Notes: a model not told the origin generated them from the letters alone. Positions 33,919 to 45,292 are shown, counted from the first letter of the stretch. The stretch is DNA of 64,000 bases from Saccharum officinarum (GCA_020631735.1 CM036159.1:96024656-96088655); one strand, 5' to 3'. Numbers and translations: made by a program.

Positions 33919-34852
33919 ATGGCGAACGCGATCGCCTTCTTGTTGCCATTGTGCCAAACACGGCGCGGTCACGCACGCAGCCTGGCAGTCGGCGGCGCTC
34001 ATGCCAGCATGGCATACGACGTGTCCGCCCACGATCCACTGGCGTCCAGCGTGCTCCTGGTCACCGCTAACTGCCGCCTGCACGCACGCGTCGCGCTCGC
34101 TGCCACTCGGGCTCGGTGGCGCTCGTCATGGCTGACCCATGCCACCGCACTCGCCCCGCCGCGACCTGTGCTGCCGCTCGACTGTGCTCGCACGCACCCA
34201 GTGCCTTGGGCGGGTCCAAGCCGGGCGTGCACTGCCCCTTCGGTCATGCGTCGCTGGACGGCGTCGACCTGTTCCTGGAGCATGGCAGCACGGCCGCGGC
34301 GCACCGGTACGACGCGCTGGCGCTGGAGCTCGTCAAGCACAACATCCGTGGGCCCGGGAAGCCAACCCGGAGGTGGCGTTAACCTTTGCTGGCACCGCGC
34401 TCGACGTGCGGCCGGCGCCGGTATTAGCCGCGTTCAGCTCCCGTGGACCGAGAACAGGGTTGTGCCGCAGCTGCTCAAGCCGGACGTGATCGGCCCAGGC
34501 GTGAACATCCTTGCCGGTGGACGGCGTCCGTCGGCCCGACCGGGCTAGTCGCCGACGAGCGGCGATCAGTGTTTAACATCTTGTCAGGTGAGCGCAAGCG
34601 TTGCTTCTTCCTGTCGGACAGACTCTGTTGCTTTGCTCAGTTGATCGTGCTCGGAATCGATTCTCTAGCGGCCTGGCGGCGTTCGTGAAGGCGGCGCACC
34701 CGAACTGGAGCCCAAGCACCATCAAGTCCGCGCTGATGACAACTGCTTACACCGTGGACAACACCGAGTCGCCCCTCCTCGACGCCGCGACCAATACTAC
34801 GGCGGCCACGCCGTGGGTCTTATTTATCCTCATGACGTCCGATAAATTTTAA
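33919..34852 (+). pseudogene. Broken subtilisin-like serine protease (subtilase) gene
   Basis: Fragments in several frames match plant subtilases: GLTHAT-like N-terminal pieces; from about 34410 PAPVLAAFSSRGP, LKPDVIGPGVNILAG and FNILSG; then [20 protein letters not shown] and [13 protein letters not shown] up to 34800. The segment that should hold the catalytic Ser (GTSMSCPH) between FNILSG and SGLAA is replaced by about 90 bp of unrelated sequence. Frames change several times. The upstream Asp and His motifs are not recognisable. It is a dead fragment. Confidence 0.72.
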
Positions 34853-35115
34853 TTTCCGAACCTTGCCTGCGACACGGCCGGCCCGGCGAAGGGCTGGCCG
34901 AGACGTCGGCGAGGCTGGAGACGCCGACGTCGCGGGCGAGGTTGTGGAGCGTGGTCTTGAGCGGGAAATACCGGAGGCGGATCTGCTCGATGTCCCTGAG
35001 GAGGTGGCGGCACAGGAACGACCCGCTGGCCGTCTCGTTGTAGTAGGTGGCGAGGAGGTCGCGCACGCCGGGGTGGAGACCGTGGAGTTGGCGCCCAGAA
35101 GTCGTTGTAGTACTC
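34853..35115 (-). pseudogene. Gene fragment, possibly UPF0496-like
   Basis: On the minus strand, across one frame change, the reading is EYYNDFWA, then [40 protein letters not shown] and KTTLHNLA...[12 protein letters not shown]. The helical CxxLLxxIEQxRxRYxPL pattern recalls UPF0496 proteins, but I am not sure. It is truncated at 35116 by the Reina-like LTR and abuts the subtilase fragment in the opposite orientation. Confidence 0.45.
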
Positions 35116-35390
35116 TGTCACGACTGGGCCTACAAGCTAGGCTTTGAGTATGAGCTACACTTAGCTTCATGGGCCCATAAGACGGCCTGCGTTTCCGCTG
35201 GGTTGTATTCTGGGCTTGGCCCATTGCTATGCTGTTAAGGATTCGCCGTGTGGGAGGTTAGGAGGTCAGCGAACAATAGAACCAAAATTCCCTACGCTTC
35301 TTCCTTGTGCTCCTCTGCTCGCGAGACGGCGCCGCCGTGCTCCATCGCGCGTACGCCGGCAAACCATTCTAGCTACCGAGGACCGTGACA
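35116..35390 (+). repeat. 5' LTR of a Reina-like chromovirus
   Basis: 275 bp, starting TGTCACGACTGG and ending GGACCGTGACA, with a TGTCACG/CGTGACA terminal inverted repeat. A primer-binding site follows two bases later. Such short LTRs fit the Reina clade. The 3' LTR is missing, so no TSD can be checked. Confidence 0.75.
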
Positions 35391-35392
35391 TC

Positions 35393-35406
35393 TGGTATCC
35401 AGAGCC
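35393..35406 (+). other. Primer-binding site (tRNA-Met type)
   Basis: TGGTATCCAGAGCC lies two bases after the LTR and matches the initiator tRNA-Met primer site (TGGTATCAGAGCC) with one inserted C. Confidence 0.75.
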
Positions 35407-35554
35407 TTCTCAGCCCAAAGCTGACCTTGGATTCGTAAAATCCCGCGGAGAAATTCTCTGTGTTAGAATCCAGTGAAGCTTCGCGTTGAACTCGATCCAA
35501 ATCCATCCACCTTCCACCACCTCCACCTCCATCGATCCACCACCACTTACCCGA

Positions 35555-36712
35555 ATGCCCACTCTGTCCACCCGCATGCCCACTGCCGAGGAGAAGCTCG
35601 ATGTGTTGTCGGCGTAGATGAAGTCCATCCTGCCACTCATGGAGACCTTCAATCGATGGCGTCCCGACATCGACAACTTCGCCACCACTCTCAGTAAGTA
35701 TCTCAACGGGTCTCCGTCTCGCGTCGAGGCGTTGGAAGCACTTCCCAATACTGCTCTGCCTCAGGCCCCGAAGCGCGAGGAAGAGGGGCGGGCCGTTGTT
35801 GGCCATGGCGTACAACATCCACCATAGGGGTCTGGTGGAAAGCTTCCTACCCTTCCTCAACCCCTGGCCAATGGTCAGTTCATAGCTTCTACTTCCAATG
35901 CTACTGACTCAGTTGAAATGGTTCCTTGCTATCCTGTTCATCATGCGCGTGAATTTTGCTTACTTAAAGCTGAATTCCCAAAGTTTGATGGTTCGCATCC
36001 TAAATTGTGGAAAGAAAATGCAGAAAAATATTGACATGTTTAATGTACCTGTCATCGTTGGGCTCCCTTTGCCACACTCCACTTTAAGGGGATTGCTCAG
36101 TTATGGTTGCAAACCTATGAAGCACAACACCGGGTGGACAATTGGGTTGAACTCTGCATTGCTGTAGATACAAAGTTTGGCAAGGATTTGTATCATAATT
36201 TCATGCAAGCTTACTTAGTATCAAACAAACCTCTGATGTTCAAGAGTATTATGACAGATTCAACTTAGCCATGGATAGGGCGTTGGTGCATAACAATCAT
36301 TTAGATGATGTCTTCTTTGTGAGCAATTTCCTGCAAGGCTTAAATCCTGAGATTAGTGCTGCTATCATGTTTCATAAGCCTAGGATTGTTGATCTCGCGC
36401 TTTCTTTGGCCCTTATGCAGGCTGACATACTGGACAACCAGAACAAGTCCTACAACAAGCGTCCACACAGAGACTTCAACAAGTACAATAATCAAGCAAT
36501 CCAAACTCAACCGTGGGAAATCCACCAAACGATGCAACCAAGCCCAAGTGGGAGGACAAATGGGCAACACTACGAGCTCAACGCCGTGCACAAGGTTTAT
36601 GCATGAAATGCAGTGAGAAATGGGGTAGAAATCACAAATGCCCCGACAAGGTCTCCTTACAAGTGCTAGAAGAGGTCATGGAACTTATCTCTACAGATTC
36701 TCCTTCTAAGTA
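35555..36712 (+). pseudogene. Chromovirus gag, degenerate
   Basis: The ATG at 35555 (MPTLSTRMPTAEEKLDVL) is interrupted by a stop at 35616. Later frames give FPKFDGSHPKLW, YYDRFNLAMDRALVHN, FLQGLNPEISAAIM and a zinc knuckle CMKCSEKWGRNHKC. Several frame changes and stops separate these pieces. Confidence 0.8.
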
Positions 36713-39205
36713 GGATTCATCTGACTCTAGTGATGAGGATGAGGCAGTATTTGGTTTATCACATGCAGCTACGGTGGGAGTCCAAGGCAGAAAGACTATC
36801 AAGCTCACAGGATTAGTGAACAAGCAAGAAATTATGATACTCGTTGGTTCTGGAATCTCTTGTACCTTCATCAGCGAGCAGACGGCTGCTCAACTGAAGT
36901 GTCCGGTCACTACAGGTCCTACTATTCAAGTGACAGTGGCTAACGGTGCTAAGTTGCAAAGTAATCAGCAAGTGCAAGGTTTCATTGGTGGACTCAGGGC
37001 CACACCTTCACAACCAATGCCCGAGTGCTTCCTCTACCATATTATGACATGGTCCTATGGATTGGCTCGAGATTCATAGCCCCATGTGGATACACTGGAA
37101 AAGAAAACTGCTGCGATTCACTCATGAGGGGAAGTGAGTCAGCTTGAAAGGAGTTAAAGATGCCCTCTGAACCTGCCCCAAAATCAAGATCCAAAAGTTG
37201 AAAGGGTTGATACGCAAAGGTGGGGTTGCCCAAGTCATTCATTTGTGGCAGGAGCAACCAACCGTAAGTGAAACTCCTATTCATGAACCGATACAACAGT
37301 TGATTCAGAGTCATGATCATCTATTCAAAGACCTAGACTCCCTTCCACCTTCCTGAGAGTTCGACCATCATATTCCATTGCTTCCGGGAGTCAAGCCTGT
37401 TAACGTTAAACCATACCGATACTCTCCAACCCAGAAGGATGAGATTGAACGCCAACTCTCCAAAATGCTAAACAATGGCATCATTCGGCCTAGTCAAAAC
37501 CCGTTTGCCTCTCCTATCATTCTCGTCAAGAAGAAAGACAGCAGCTGGCGTTTCTGTGTAGATTACAAGTAGCTCAACAATATTACAGTGAAGAACAAAT
37601 ATCCCCATCTAGTGGTTGATGAACTGCTCGATGAGCTGCACGGGGCAGCATGGTTCATCAAGCTAGATATACGTTCAGGATATCATCAAATCCAACTATA
37701 GCCTGAAGATGAAGCAAAAACGGCCTTCCAAACTCACAACGGCCATTGGGAATTCAGGATCATGCCTTTTGGGCTGACCAATGTCCCGGTCACATTTCAA
37801 GCCATGATGAATACCATCTTTCAACCACTGCTCCATAAGTGTGAGCTCGTATTTGTGGACGATATCCTTATCTTCAGTTCAACCTTGGTAAGCTCACGTG
37901 CAGCACATTCAGCAAGTGTTTGCCATCTTGGATCAACATAGTTTGCTTCTCAAAAGGTCCAAGTGCTCCATTGGTCAGCGGACTCTAGAATACCCCAGTC
38001 ACATAATCAATGCTACTGATCCAAAGGAGATTGAGGCAGTGGCTATGTGGCCAACTCCAACAGATGCTAAACAGCTCTGGGTTTTCTTGGGACTCTCCGG
38101 GTATTACCGCAAGTTCATTAAGAACTACGGTGTGCTTAGCCGAGCACTAACATATCTCCTTAAGAAGAACACCATCTTTCAGTGGACTCCACAACTACAA
38201 CTCAGCTTTCATAACCTAAAGCAAGCCTTAATTACAGCGCCTGTTTTGGTACTTCCAGAATTTACCAAGCCTTTCACAATTGAGACCGACGCATCTTCTA
38301 GAGGAATCGGTGTTGTTCTTTCCCAAGATCGCCATCCAGTTGCATATATCAGCAAGGCTTTGGGACCAAAGGCACAGGCACTCTCAACATATGGAAAAGA
38401 ATGCATGGCTGTCATCTTGGCAGTCACCAAATGGAAGCCATATCTACAACACATGGAGTTCACTATTGCACATATCATAAAAGCCTCATCCATCTCAGGG
38501 AAGAGAAGTTACACGAGGGAATGCAGCAAAAGGCTTTTGTCAAATTGCCGGGCCTTCAGTACAAGTTTCTGTATAAGAAGGGATTGGAGAACAAGGCCGC
38601 CGATGCATTATCTAGGCAGCCCGAGCCATCAACTCTACAAGCACACCAAGATGGTTGGAAATCATCCTTGAAGGTTATACTGCTGATGAACATAGCAAGA
38701 AATTATTGGTTGAACTGAGCTTGATAGGCACCAACGACAAAGGCTTCTCCCTTGCTGATGGCATTATTAAATATAAAGGTCGCATCTGACTCGATACTCA
38801 TTATGAAGCTCACAAGGCAGTCCTTCTTGCACTACATTCCAGCGGTCTTGGAGGTCACTGTGGCATCACAGCCACATACAACAAGGTCAAATCTCTTTTT
38901 GCCTGGCCTAATATGAAGCAAGACATCAAGGATTAAATCTCGTCTTTGTGAAGTATGTGCTCAAGCAAAACCGGAACACTATCGATTACCAGGTCTGCTC
39001 CAGCCCCTCCCTGTTCCCTCTCATGCCTGGCATACCATTAGCTTATATTTCATCGAGGGGCTGCCCAAATCCAAATCATATGATACAATCCTGGTAGTCA
39101 TAGATAAACTTACCAAGTATGCACATTTCATATGTCTCTCACACCCATATACTGCCTTGTCCATTGCACAAGCTTTTGTTGCTAATATATACAAATTGCA
39201 CGGCC
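36713..39205 (+). pseudogene. Chromovirus pol: protease, RT, RNase H, partial integrase
   Basis: The protease reads MILVGSGISCTFIS where the family has DSG, so the catalytic Asp is lost. RT covers 37378-37880: [71 protein letters not shown]. RNase H covers 38240-38470 (FTIETDASSRGIGVVLSQ, YGKECMAVILAV). Integrase starts near 38830 (GGHCGITATYNKVK, CEVCAQAKPEHYRLPGLLQP, VVIDKLTKYAHFI) and stops abruptly at FVANIYKLHGL. Multiple in-frame stops (37570, 37699, 38787, 38933) show it is dead. Confidence 0.88.
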
Positions 39206-39917
39206 TACTAGCCCTTACGGCCATGACGAAGGGGCACGTGGATGCCGCTGCTGGAGGGGCATTCCTCTCCCTCACCATCGATAATGCCAGTACATTGATC
39301 AAAATGGTGGCAAATCAAAGCTGGGGGAGGAACGCAAAACACAAAAAGGCAGGCATTCCGTGAAGGAGGCGGATTTGCTGGGCGCAAAAATAGACCTCTT
39401 AATAAAGAGGTTGGACGATCGTGCCACTGGAAAAGAAGCCACAACTAGCACCATCCAGGCCATGGACTCACACATAACGTGTGAAGACTGTGGTGAAGTT
39501 GGCCACTCGGGGAACAACTGTCCCGAAACCCGTGAGGAAGCTGCATTCATCAACAATGGGTTTCGCCAACAAGGTAATAAAAACGGGTGGAATAACCAAA
39601 ACCGCCCGCAAGGAGGTAGTAATTTCAATTTAAATTTCAATTCGAATCAACCCTCCTAGACAGACCTGGTAATCGGCCAGGCAAAAATTAATGAAAATAT
39701 TAATAAGAAATTAATGTTTAATGATAAAATGATTGAAAATATTAATTCAAAACTTAAAACATTGTCTTTCTCTATTAAAAATCAACTAAGTTTCAATAAA
39801 ATGATTGAAACTCAATTTTCCCAATTAGCTGTTGCAATTCATGTTAATCATTCGGGAAAAATCCAGGGGCAACTTGAGAATTCCTCCGATTTTGTTCATG
39901 CAGCTGCAGACCAATGA
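39206..39917 (+). pseudogene. Athila-type gag, C-terminal half
   Basis: It begins abruptly after the chromovirus integrase. Readings are GHVDAAAGGAFLSLTIDNAS, KEADLLGAKIDLLIKRLDD and zinc knuckle CEDCGEVGHSGNNC, then a Gly/Asn/Gln-rich stretch and MIETQFSQLAVAIHVNHSG. These match gag of grass Athila elements. A frameshift falls near 39355. No protease or RT follows, so most of pol has been deleted from this copy. Confidence 0.75.
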
Positions 39918-40609
39918 CGGAGGAAGAAGTCTTGCCAATGGACTATAAATGTTGAGCCCTTGCCAAAGGTAAATCGATAATTATCTTTAAAAAATTAAAA
40001 ATTCAGAAAAACTTGAAAATTAAAAAAAATAAAATTTTGCTTCAAAATAAACTTTTTTAGAAAATAAAATAAAAATCATTTTCTGGTAGCTTAGAACTTT
40101 CTATTACCATTTCTGATTTTTAAAAATATTTTTGAAAATAAAAAAGTAATAAAAGAATTTGTGGAAAATCAAAACCGAGAGCAAAAATTCGAAATCGAGG
40201 GAGGCACCAACGGCTACTTCACCTGGAAGGCCGTTGGAAGCAATCAGCCAAAGGGGACAGAGTGGGCCCACCTAGGGTGCAGGCGCACCCTAGGTGCGAC
40301 CGCACCCTGCCCGAGGCTGCCGGCGCTGGCCCTTCTCCAACGGTTAGGAGCCGTTGCACCCTCCCCCTTCAGCTAGTGCTTCACGCTATAAATACAGAGA
40401 GCTCGGGGTTGAGCTCCTCACCTCCCACACTCTCATTTCTTTCACCCTCTCAATCTCATTTGCTCCAACTTTGCCAAAATAATTTCCACAAAAGCTTGAG
40501 TGCAAGGAAACTCTGCAGAAAATTCCTACAGTAACCACCACCAAGCCATGCTCGCGGGTTGTTCACTAACTTAACGCATTTGTGAGTTGTGTTGTTGACT
40601 TGTCCACCA
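39918..40609 (+). promoter_or_regulatory. Athila internal noncoding region with TATA box
   Basis: A very AT-rich tract (39985-40160) is followed by a GC-rich block with CGCACCCTAGGTGCGACCGC (about 40284). TATAAATA at 40386-40393 lies about 220 bp upstream of the ATG of the downstream Athila ORF. It could act as an internal promoter for that ORF. The assignment is inference. Confidence 0.4.
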
Positions 40610-41217
40610 TGAGCGGGCTCGGGAGAAGGCTCTCCGGCATGTTCCGGAAGTCCGGGGGGAGCGAGCTCAAGTCGCTCCCGCGGAAGCTCAAGCCGACACC
40701 ACTCTGAGCCCAAAGAAAGCCCGATGCATGAAGATGAAGAAATAGAGCCAACGGAAGAGCAAGCGCAAGAACCAAGAGTAGAAGAAGCTGATGCTCTGCA
40801 CCTTGACTTGGAAGGAGACCGGGAGATGCAAGCGTACAACCTTGTCAAGAACCGAGTGTTCATTCACACGCCGGCATACGACCCCAACCTCCTTGCTAAG
40901 ATAGGTATGGACACTGAGCTCGCTACCATTTGGAAGGCCATAGGATGGGAGAGGGTTGCTCCCGTTGACGAGCAAGGCTCTCGCACCCTAACCATCCAAT
41001 TTTTTTGCTCTTCGCAAGAAGTGGACAATGGGATTACTTTTCGTCTTTTTAGGCAAGAATATTTTCTCACATGGAAGAATCTCTCTATTCACTTAGGCTT
41101 TAATTCAAAATGCTCAATTGATTTGAATCATTCTGTTAAAGGCTTTAATTGTCATGCATTTTGGAAATCGATTTCAAATCAAGATGTAGTTGGCAAGTTT
41201 CAACCTCATAATATGAA
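40610..41217 (+). pseudogene. Athila ORF-1/env-position protein, N-terminal part
   Basis: The ATG at 40610 (MSGLGRRLSGMFRKSGGSEL) runs about 31 codons to a frame change near 40705. It then continues as EDEEIEPTEEQAQEPRVEEA, KIGMDTELATIWKAIGWERV, EYFLTWKNLSIHLGFNSKCS and VVGKFQPHNM. It resembles the ATHILA ORF-1-type protein found downstream of gag-pol in grass Athila elements; its function is not established. The MULE insertion at 41218 splits it; it continues at 44304. Confidence 0.7.
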
Positions 41218-41659
41218 GGCAAAATTTGCTATTGGACATGCCAAATGCTGCCTCTTTGCTGGTGGACACCCATTTTCGAGCCTTTTACCAGGGGACACTT
41301 TGGTTTCTGGAAATTTGGCCAGTGGACACCGCTCCCCAGTTTCAACTAGTTTTGGAGAGAGAAAATTTTGTTCTGGACACCGGGTGCCCTTGAGCTAGAC
41401 TTGGGTCTGTCCCCATCCTGGTTTGGTTGGGCCAACTTATAACGGCCGGCCCAGCCCCAACGGCAGCAACGACGTCTTCCTCCTTTCCGGTCTCTTCCTC
41501 CCCCATCTCCACGGTAAAGGCAGCGGCGGCGGCGGTCATTTGGGTGGGGGTGCGGGCGTGGCTTAGGCGGGTGGGTGTTGTCGATAGGAGAGTGAAAGCA
41601 GAGGGCTGTAGAAGACGGCGATAGGCTCAGGTGCTTCGTCGTCGATAGGCTCGTGCGGA

Positions 41660-42100
41660 GCGAGAAAGGGGCAGCCGTTGTGCCCCTTCTGCCGCATGGC
41701 AACGGTTGTGGAGTGCACGTCGAGAACCCAAAACAACCTAGACAAGCAATTCTACACTTGTAGGAATCGTGACTGGGTGAGTTTTTTTGAATTCTTGTTG
41801 GTCCATTTTGGCATTTTGAAATCAGATCTAGGGTTTTCATCCCATTGTTGTGGTCTTCGGCGTGAATAGGGCCAAGGGAATTGCTGCTTATTCATGTGGA
41901 AGCCAGTGAGCGCTGAAGATGGCATGGATGCTTTGGAGAATTATCTGTTGAACCTGAACAATGTTGTTTGTGCTCAGAGGGATGTTGTGATTAGAATAGG
42001 TGGAGAGCAGAGAGTTGGTAGGATGATGATTGGGGCCAGTGTGTTTGTAGGTGTTATTTGCTTTGTTGCTTTGTGCATGGTATTGTATAACCAAGCATGA
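41660..42100 (+). CDS. GRF-type zinc-finger, C-terminal membrane protein carried by the MULE (putative)
   Basis: A first part near 41679-41779 reads CPFCRMATVVECTSRT followed by KQFYTCRNRD, the CX2C...C core of GRF zinc fingers. It ends at a good donor (GACTGG|GTGAGT). A second part (41894-42100) reads ALENYLLNLNNVVCAQRDVV and ends in one hydrophobic segment (GASVFVGVICFVALCMVLYN). Small GRF-finger proteins with a C-terminal membrane anchor are common in grass genomes. The join between the parts, the start codon and the remaining ligands of the finger are uncertain, and it may be non-functional. Confidence 0.5.
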
Positions 42101-42747
42101 ACTTTGCTTTGTAATGTTTCTGAAATGAATAAAATACAGTTGCCTTATGCTTGTGTTGCCCAGTTAAATTTTCAGCATGACAAACTTGAATACATTACCA
42201 AGTCTTGATTTTTCAGCATGAGAAACTTGAATACATTACGAAGTCTTGATTTTTTAGCATGACAAACAGTTCACTACATTATACCAGATTGCAATACCAA
42301 GTTCACACCAACAGCTGCCAAGTTCCCATGGAGGATTACAATACCAAGTTCAGGCCAAGTTCACATGCCCACATTACAACACCAAGTTCATATGCCACAT
42401 TACATTCAAAGAAGCACACAAAAGCACCGGTGGCTTAGCAGCACACATAAGCACTGGTGCCAAGTTCAAAAGCACAGAAGTCAAAAGCTTTCTTCTATCT
42501 TGCTTCTATTGCATCAGGCCCCTCCCCTCTTGCTCCTAGTGCAGGTGCTTGGACTAGATGTCAGCATTGAGGAAGCCTGACTCCTAGTCAGTGCCCCTGG
42601 GCTACTTGACACTTGCTGTTTGGCCTACCTCCTAGTGACCAGGGAGCTTCGAACCCTATAAGATGACAAGTGAGAACATGTTGTCAACTACACATGGCTT
42701 CAAAATAAGGAAAGTGGTTAGAACAGATGGATCACTTACTGCACAGA

Positions 42748-43670
42748 TTACTCAGGAGGTGTAGGCTCAGCAGGAGTTGTCTTCTTGCTAGGTTGTTTTC
42801 CCTTGGAGGAGGCCTTCCTCTTCTTCTTAGATGCATCATCTATGGTTTCTATAATTTCAACCACTTTTGGCTTGTAGGCCCTCTTCTTTGGGGGTGCAGG
42901 TGGTGGTGCATTAGGATCTGCAACAGTTTCATTGTAGGTTTTCTGCATGTGTCCCAATCCACCACACCTTTTACATCTTCTCTTGCCCTTGCTGCTTGAC
43001 CCACCTTCAACTCCAACTATCCTTCTCTTCCTTGGCCTTACTGCTGCTCTGTTGCATTTAGGAGGAAGGAGCTTGAAGCCAAGGTCCACCTTTTTCCGTT
43101 CATCTTTGCTTGGCATAGGAGGCACAACACTTGCATAAGCTGCTTTGAACTTTTCTACATAATAGTAATGGTCAACATAGTCCTCCAAATCAACCCTTTT
43201 TGTGCCAATGAAAGCGGCATGCACATATGGTAGACCAGTTAACTGCAGGTGCACTCTTTCTTGTCCAGGTCAACAATGAACCCCCAAGGGACTAGGTCCT
43301 TATTGGCTCCTCCTACTTCTCCTACCATTGGGCCAAACCTGTAAATGTTGTACCTCAGATTTCTGCTTTTGTTGTGCAGATCTTTCATGACACAATGCAG
43401 AATCTTGAACCCAGACAACTTCTCCATCAGCTGCCTTCTAGTGCAAAACCTCTCCATGATCAACTGCCTTATCTTGTCCATGAGCTCTACAACAGGTATG
43501 GACTTCTCCTCCCTGATCCAACTATTGAAGGTCTCGGCTATGTTGTTGGTGACAGTCACATTTGCTGGCAGTGCTGAACTTTGACCTTGCCCATAGCTGT
43601 TTGTGGTTGTCCAACAGCCACCTAGTTGCCTTTGGGCATGCCTTGTGCATCTCGTTTCAGTGCCTATCAT
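42748..43670 (-). pseudogene. MULE transposase C-terminus (SWIM finger region), degenerate
   Basis: The minus-strand frame 43670-43239 reads NVTVTNNIAETFNSWIREEK, ELMDKIRQLIMERF and WGFIVDLDKKECTC, the region just upstream of and into the SWIM finger. A stop or frameshift follows CTCS. The second frame (43254-42748) resumes with LTGLPYVHAAFI, where the usual Cys before VHA is Tyr. It then has VDHYYYVEKFKAAYASVVPP, a CCHC-like CKRCGGLGHMQKTY and a Lys-rich tail. The catalytic DDE half is missing. Confidence 0.82.
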
Positions 43671-44303
43671 GGGTGATCCAACTAAATGATTTCAAATCGA
43701 AGCTTTCTAATGCATCCACAGGCATACAAATTCAAAGAGTACGGGTTTAAAAAACTCACCCACTCTTAAGCCATTTGAATTGGGGAACCCTAGGTAGAGA
43801 CCCAGGGCACTGCGCGTTCTTCGTGCTGGGAGACTTCATCTTGGGGTCGCAGTGGTGCTCCAGATCCTCAGCCCCCCATGGAGGATGACGACCCGAGGCT
43901 CGAGGTGTCAGCGGCGATGTGCACTTGAGTCGACGGCGGCGCAACGGGCAATGGAGTAGAGTGGATGGCGCCACAACGAGCAGTGGAGTCGCGTGGGCGT
44001 GGGCGTCGGCGGTGGGATTGGGGAAGTGGCGCGAGTAAACTCTAAACCCTAACCGACGGGTCCGGGGCGTTATAAGCTGGTCCAACCAGACCGGTTGGGG
44101 AAGGACCCAAGTTGACCCAAGTCTGGCTCAGGGGCACCCAGTGTCCAAAACAAAATTTTCTCTCTCCAAAATCGGCTGAAATTGGGGAGCGGTGTCCACT
44201 GGACAAATTTCTAAAAACCAGAGTGTCCCCTGGCAAAAGGCTCGAAAGTGGGTGTCCGCCAGCAAAGAGACAGCATTTGGCATGTCCAATAGCAAATTTT
44301 GCC

Positions 44304-45292
44304 TAAGATGAATATTCATCATCCTACTTTGAGGTTCGTGCATCGTTGGATTGGCATGACTTTGATTGCTAGAGATTACATTCGTTATATTCATCATGCT
44401 GAATTACAACTGCTCTATGCCATTCTTAAAAAGACCAAAGTAGCTTCTGTGAAAGACATATATCGCCATTGGATAGACACAATTAAAGCTACCACTCCTA
44501 TCTCTTGCACATCCCTTATAACTCAACTTACTGCTAGCGTCGATGTATTGGATGGACAAAATGTGACATACATCACCACTCCATGCATCATCGTTGATGA
44601 GCATTTCTTGATGCAAGGGCACCATTTGAAATATGATAATCAAGGAAATATTGTGTTATATTTTCCAGGCCATACAAATGAGATCCTGTTACCTAACCAG
44701 GATCTTCGTTTGTATAAGTCCTCGACACTCACCTTCACTCTTGTTAAGCAAGAGGAAGCATGCAAGAGCTCTATTTCTCGTAGGTCTACACAGAGCAGGA
44801 CAAGTTAGGAAGCTGGTAGTTCACAACAGCCACCACCCACACTGACACCGACCATGCCACCGATGACACACATGTCGGGATGCCCCCCCCCCCCCCCCCG
44901 GCCATGCAACCTTGGGTGTGGGTATGGTCTGGGATACGTCCCGCACCCACAGGAGGCAGAAGGGTCGGGGTGGTACGAGGCAGGAGGATCCGGGTGGCAT
45001 GAGCAGCAGGGTCAGTCTTCCGACTCTGATGGGATGCCACCACCGGTCCCACCATGACAGTCCACTTTGCACAGTCTAGAGTTGGAGAGCATCAACACCC
45101 ACCTCGGAGGTCAAGGGATCCAAAGTGGTGAGATTCAAAATACATTAAATCTCCATGTGCAAAACGCAGCCCAATGGCACCAGCAGCAGCAATAACAATT
45201 CGTAGACATCATCACGATGCTGCAACAACAACACGAGAGACAGATGGCCTATTTACGGTCCATGGGGTACTACAGCGGACCTAGGCCATGAG
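44304..45292 (+). pseudogene. Athila ORF-1/env-position protein, C-terminal part
   Basis: It continues the protein broken at 41217: HPTLRFVHRWIGMTLIARD, ELQLLYAILKKTKVASVKD, SCTSLITQLTASVDVLDGQN, DEHFLMQGHHLKYDNQGNIV and LYFPGHTNEILLPNQDLRLY. After a run of about 18 C at 44884-44901, a Gly/Ser/Gln-rich end follows (GSGWYEAGGSGWHEQQGQS, then LQQQHERQMAYLRSMGYYSG). The poly-C run and several stops interrupt the frame. It ends near TTGGGGGAGGTGCCCC. Confidence 0.7.

Larger units (their letters stand above)
41218..44303. mobile_element. Mutator-like element (MULE), 3,086 bp
   Basis: Long TIRs of about 240 bp (41218-41455 and 44060-44303), starting GGCAAAATTTGCTATTGGAC and ending in the inverse, are flanked by a 9-bp TSD TAATATGAA/TAAGATGAA (41209-41217 and 44304-44312; one mismatch). 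It carries a + strand GRF zinc-finger-type ORF and a minus-strand transposase C-terminus. The DDE part of the transposase is absent, so it is non-autonomous. It inserted into the Athila ORF. Confidence 0.93.

Noticed and set aside
33814..34548. 244-codon open frame as an intact gene
   Set aside because: It runs across broken subtilase pieces in mixed frames; the family motifs switch frame within it.
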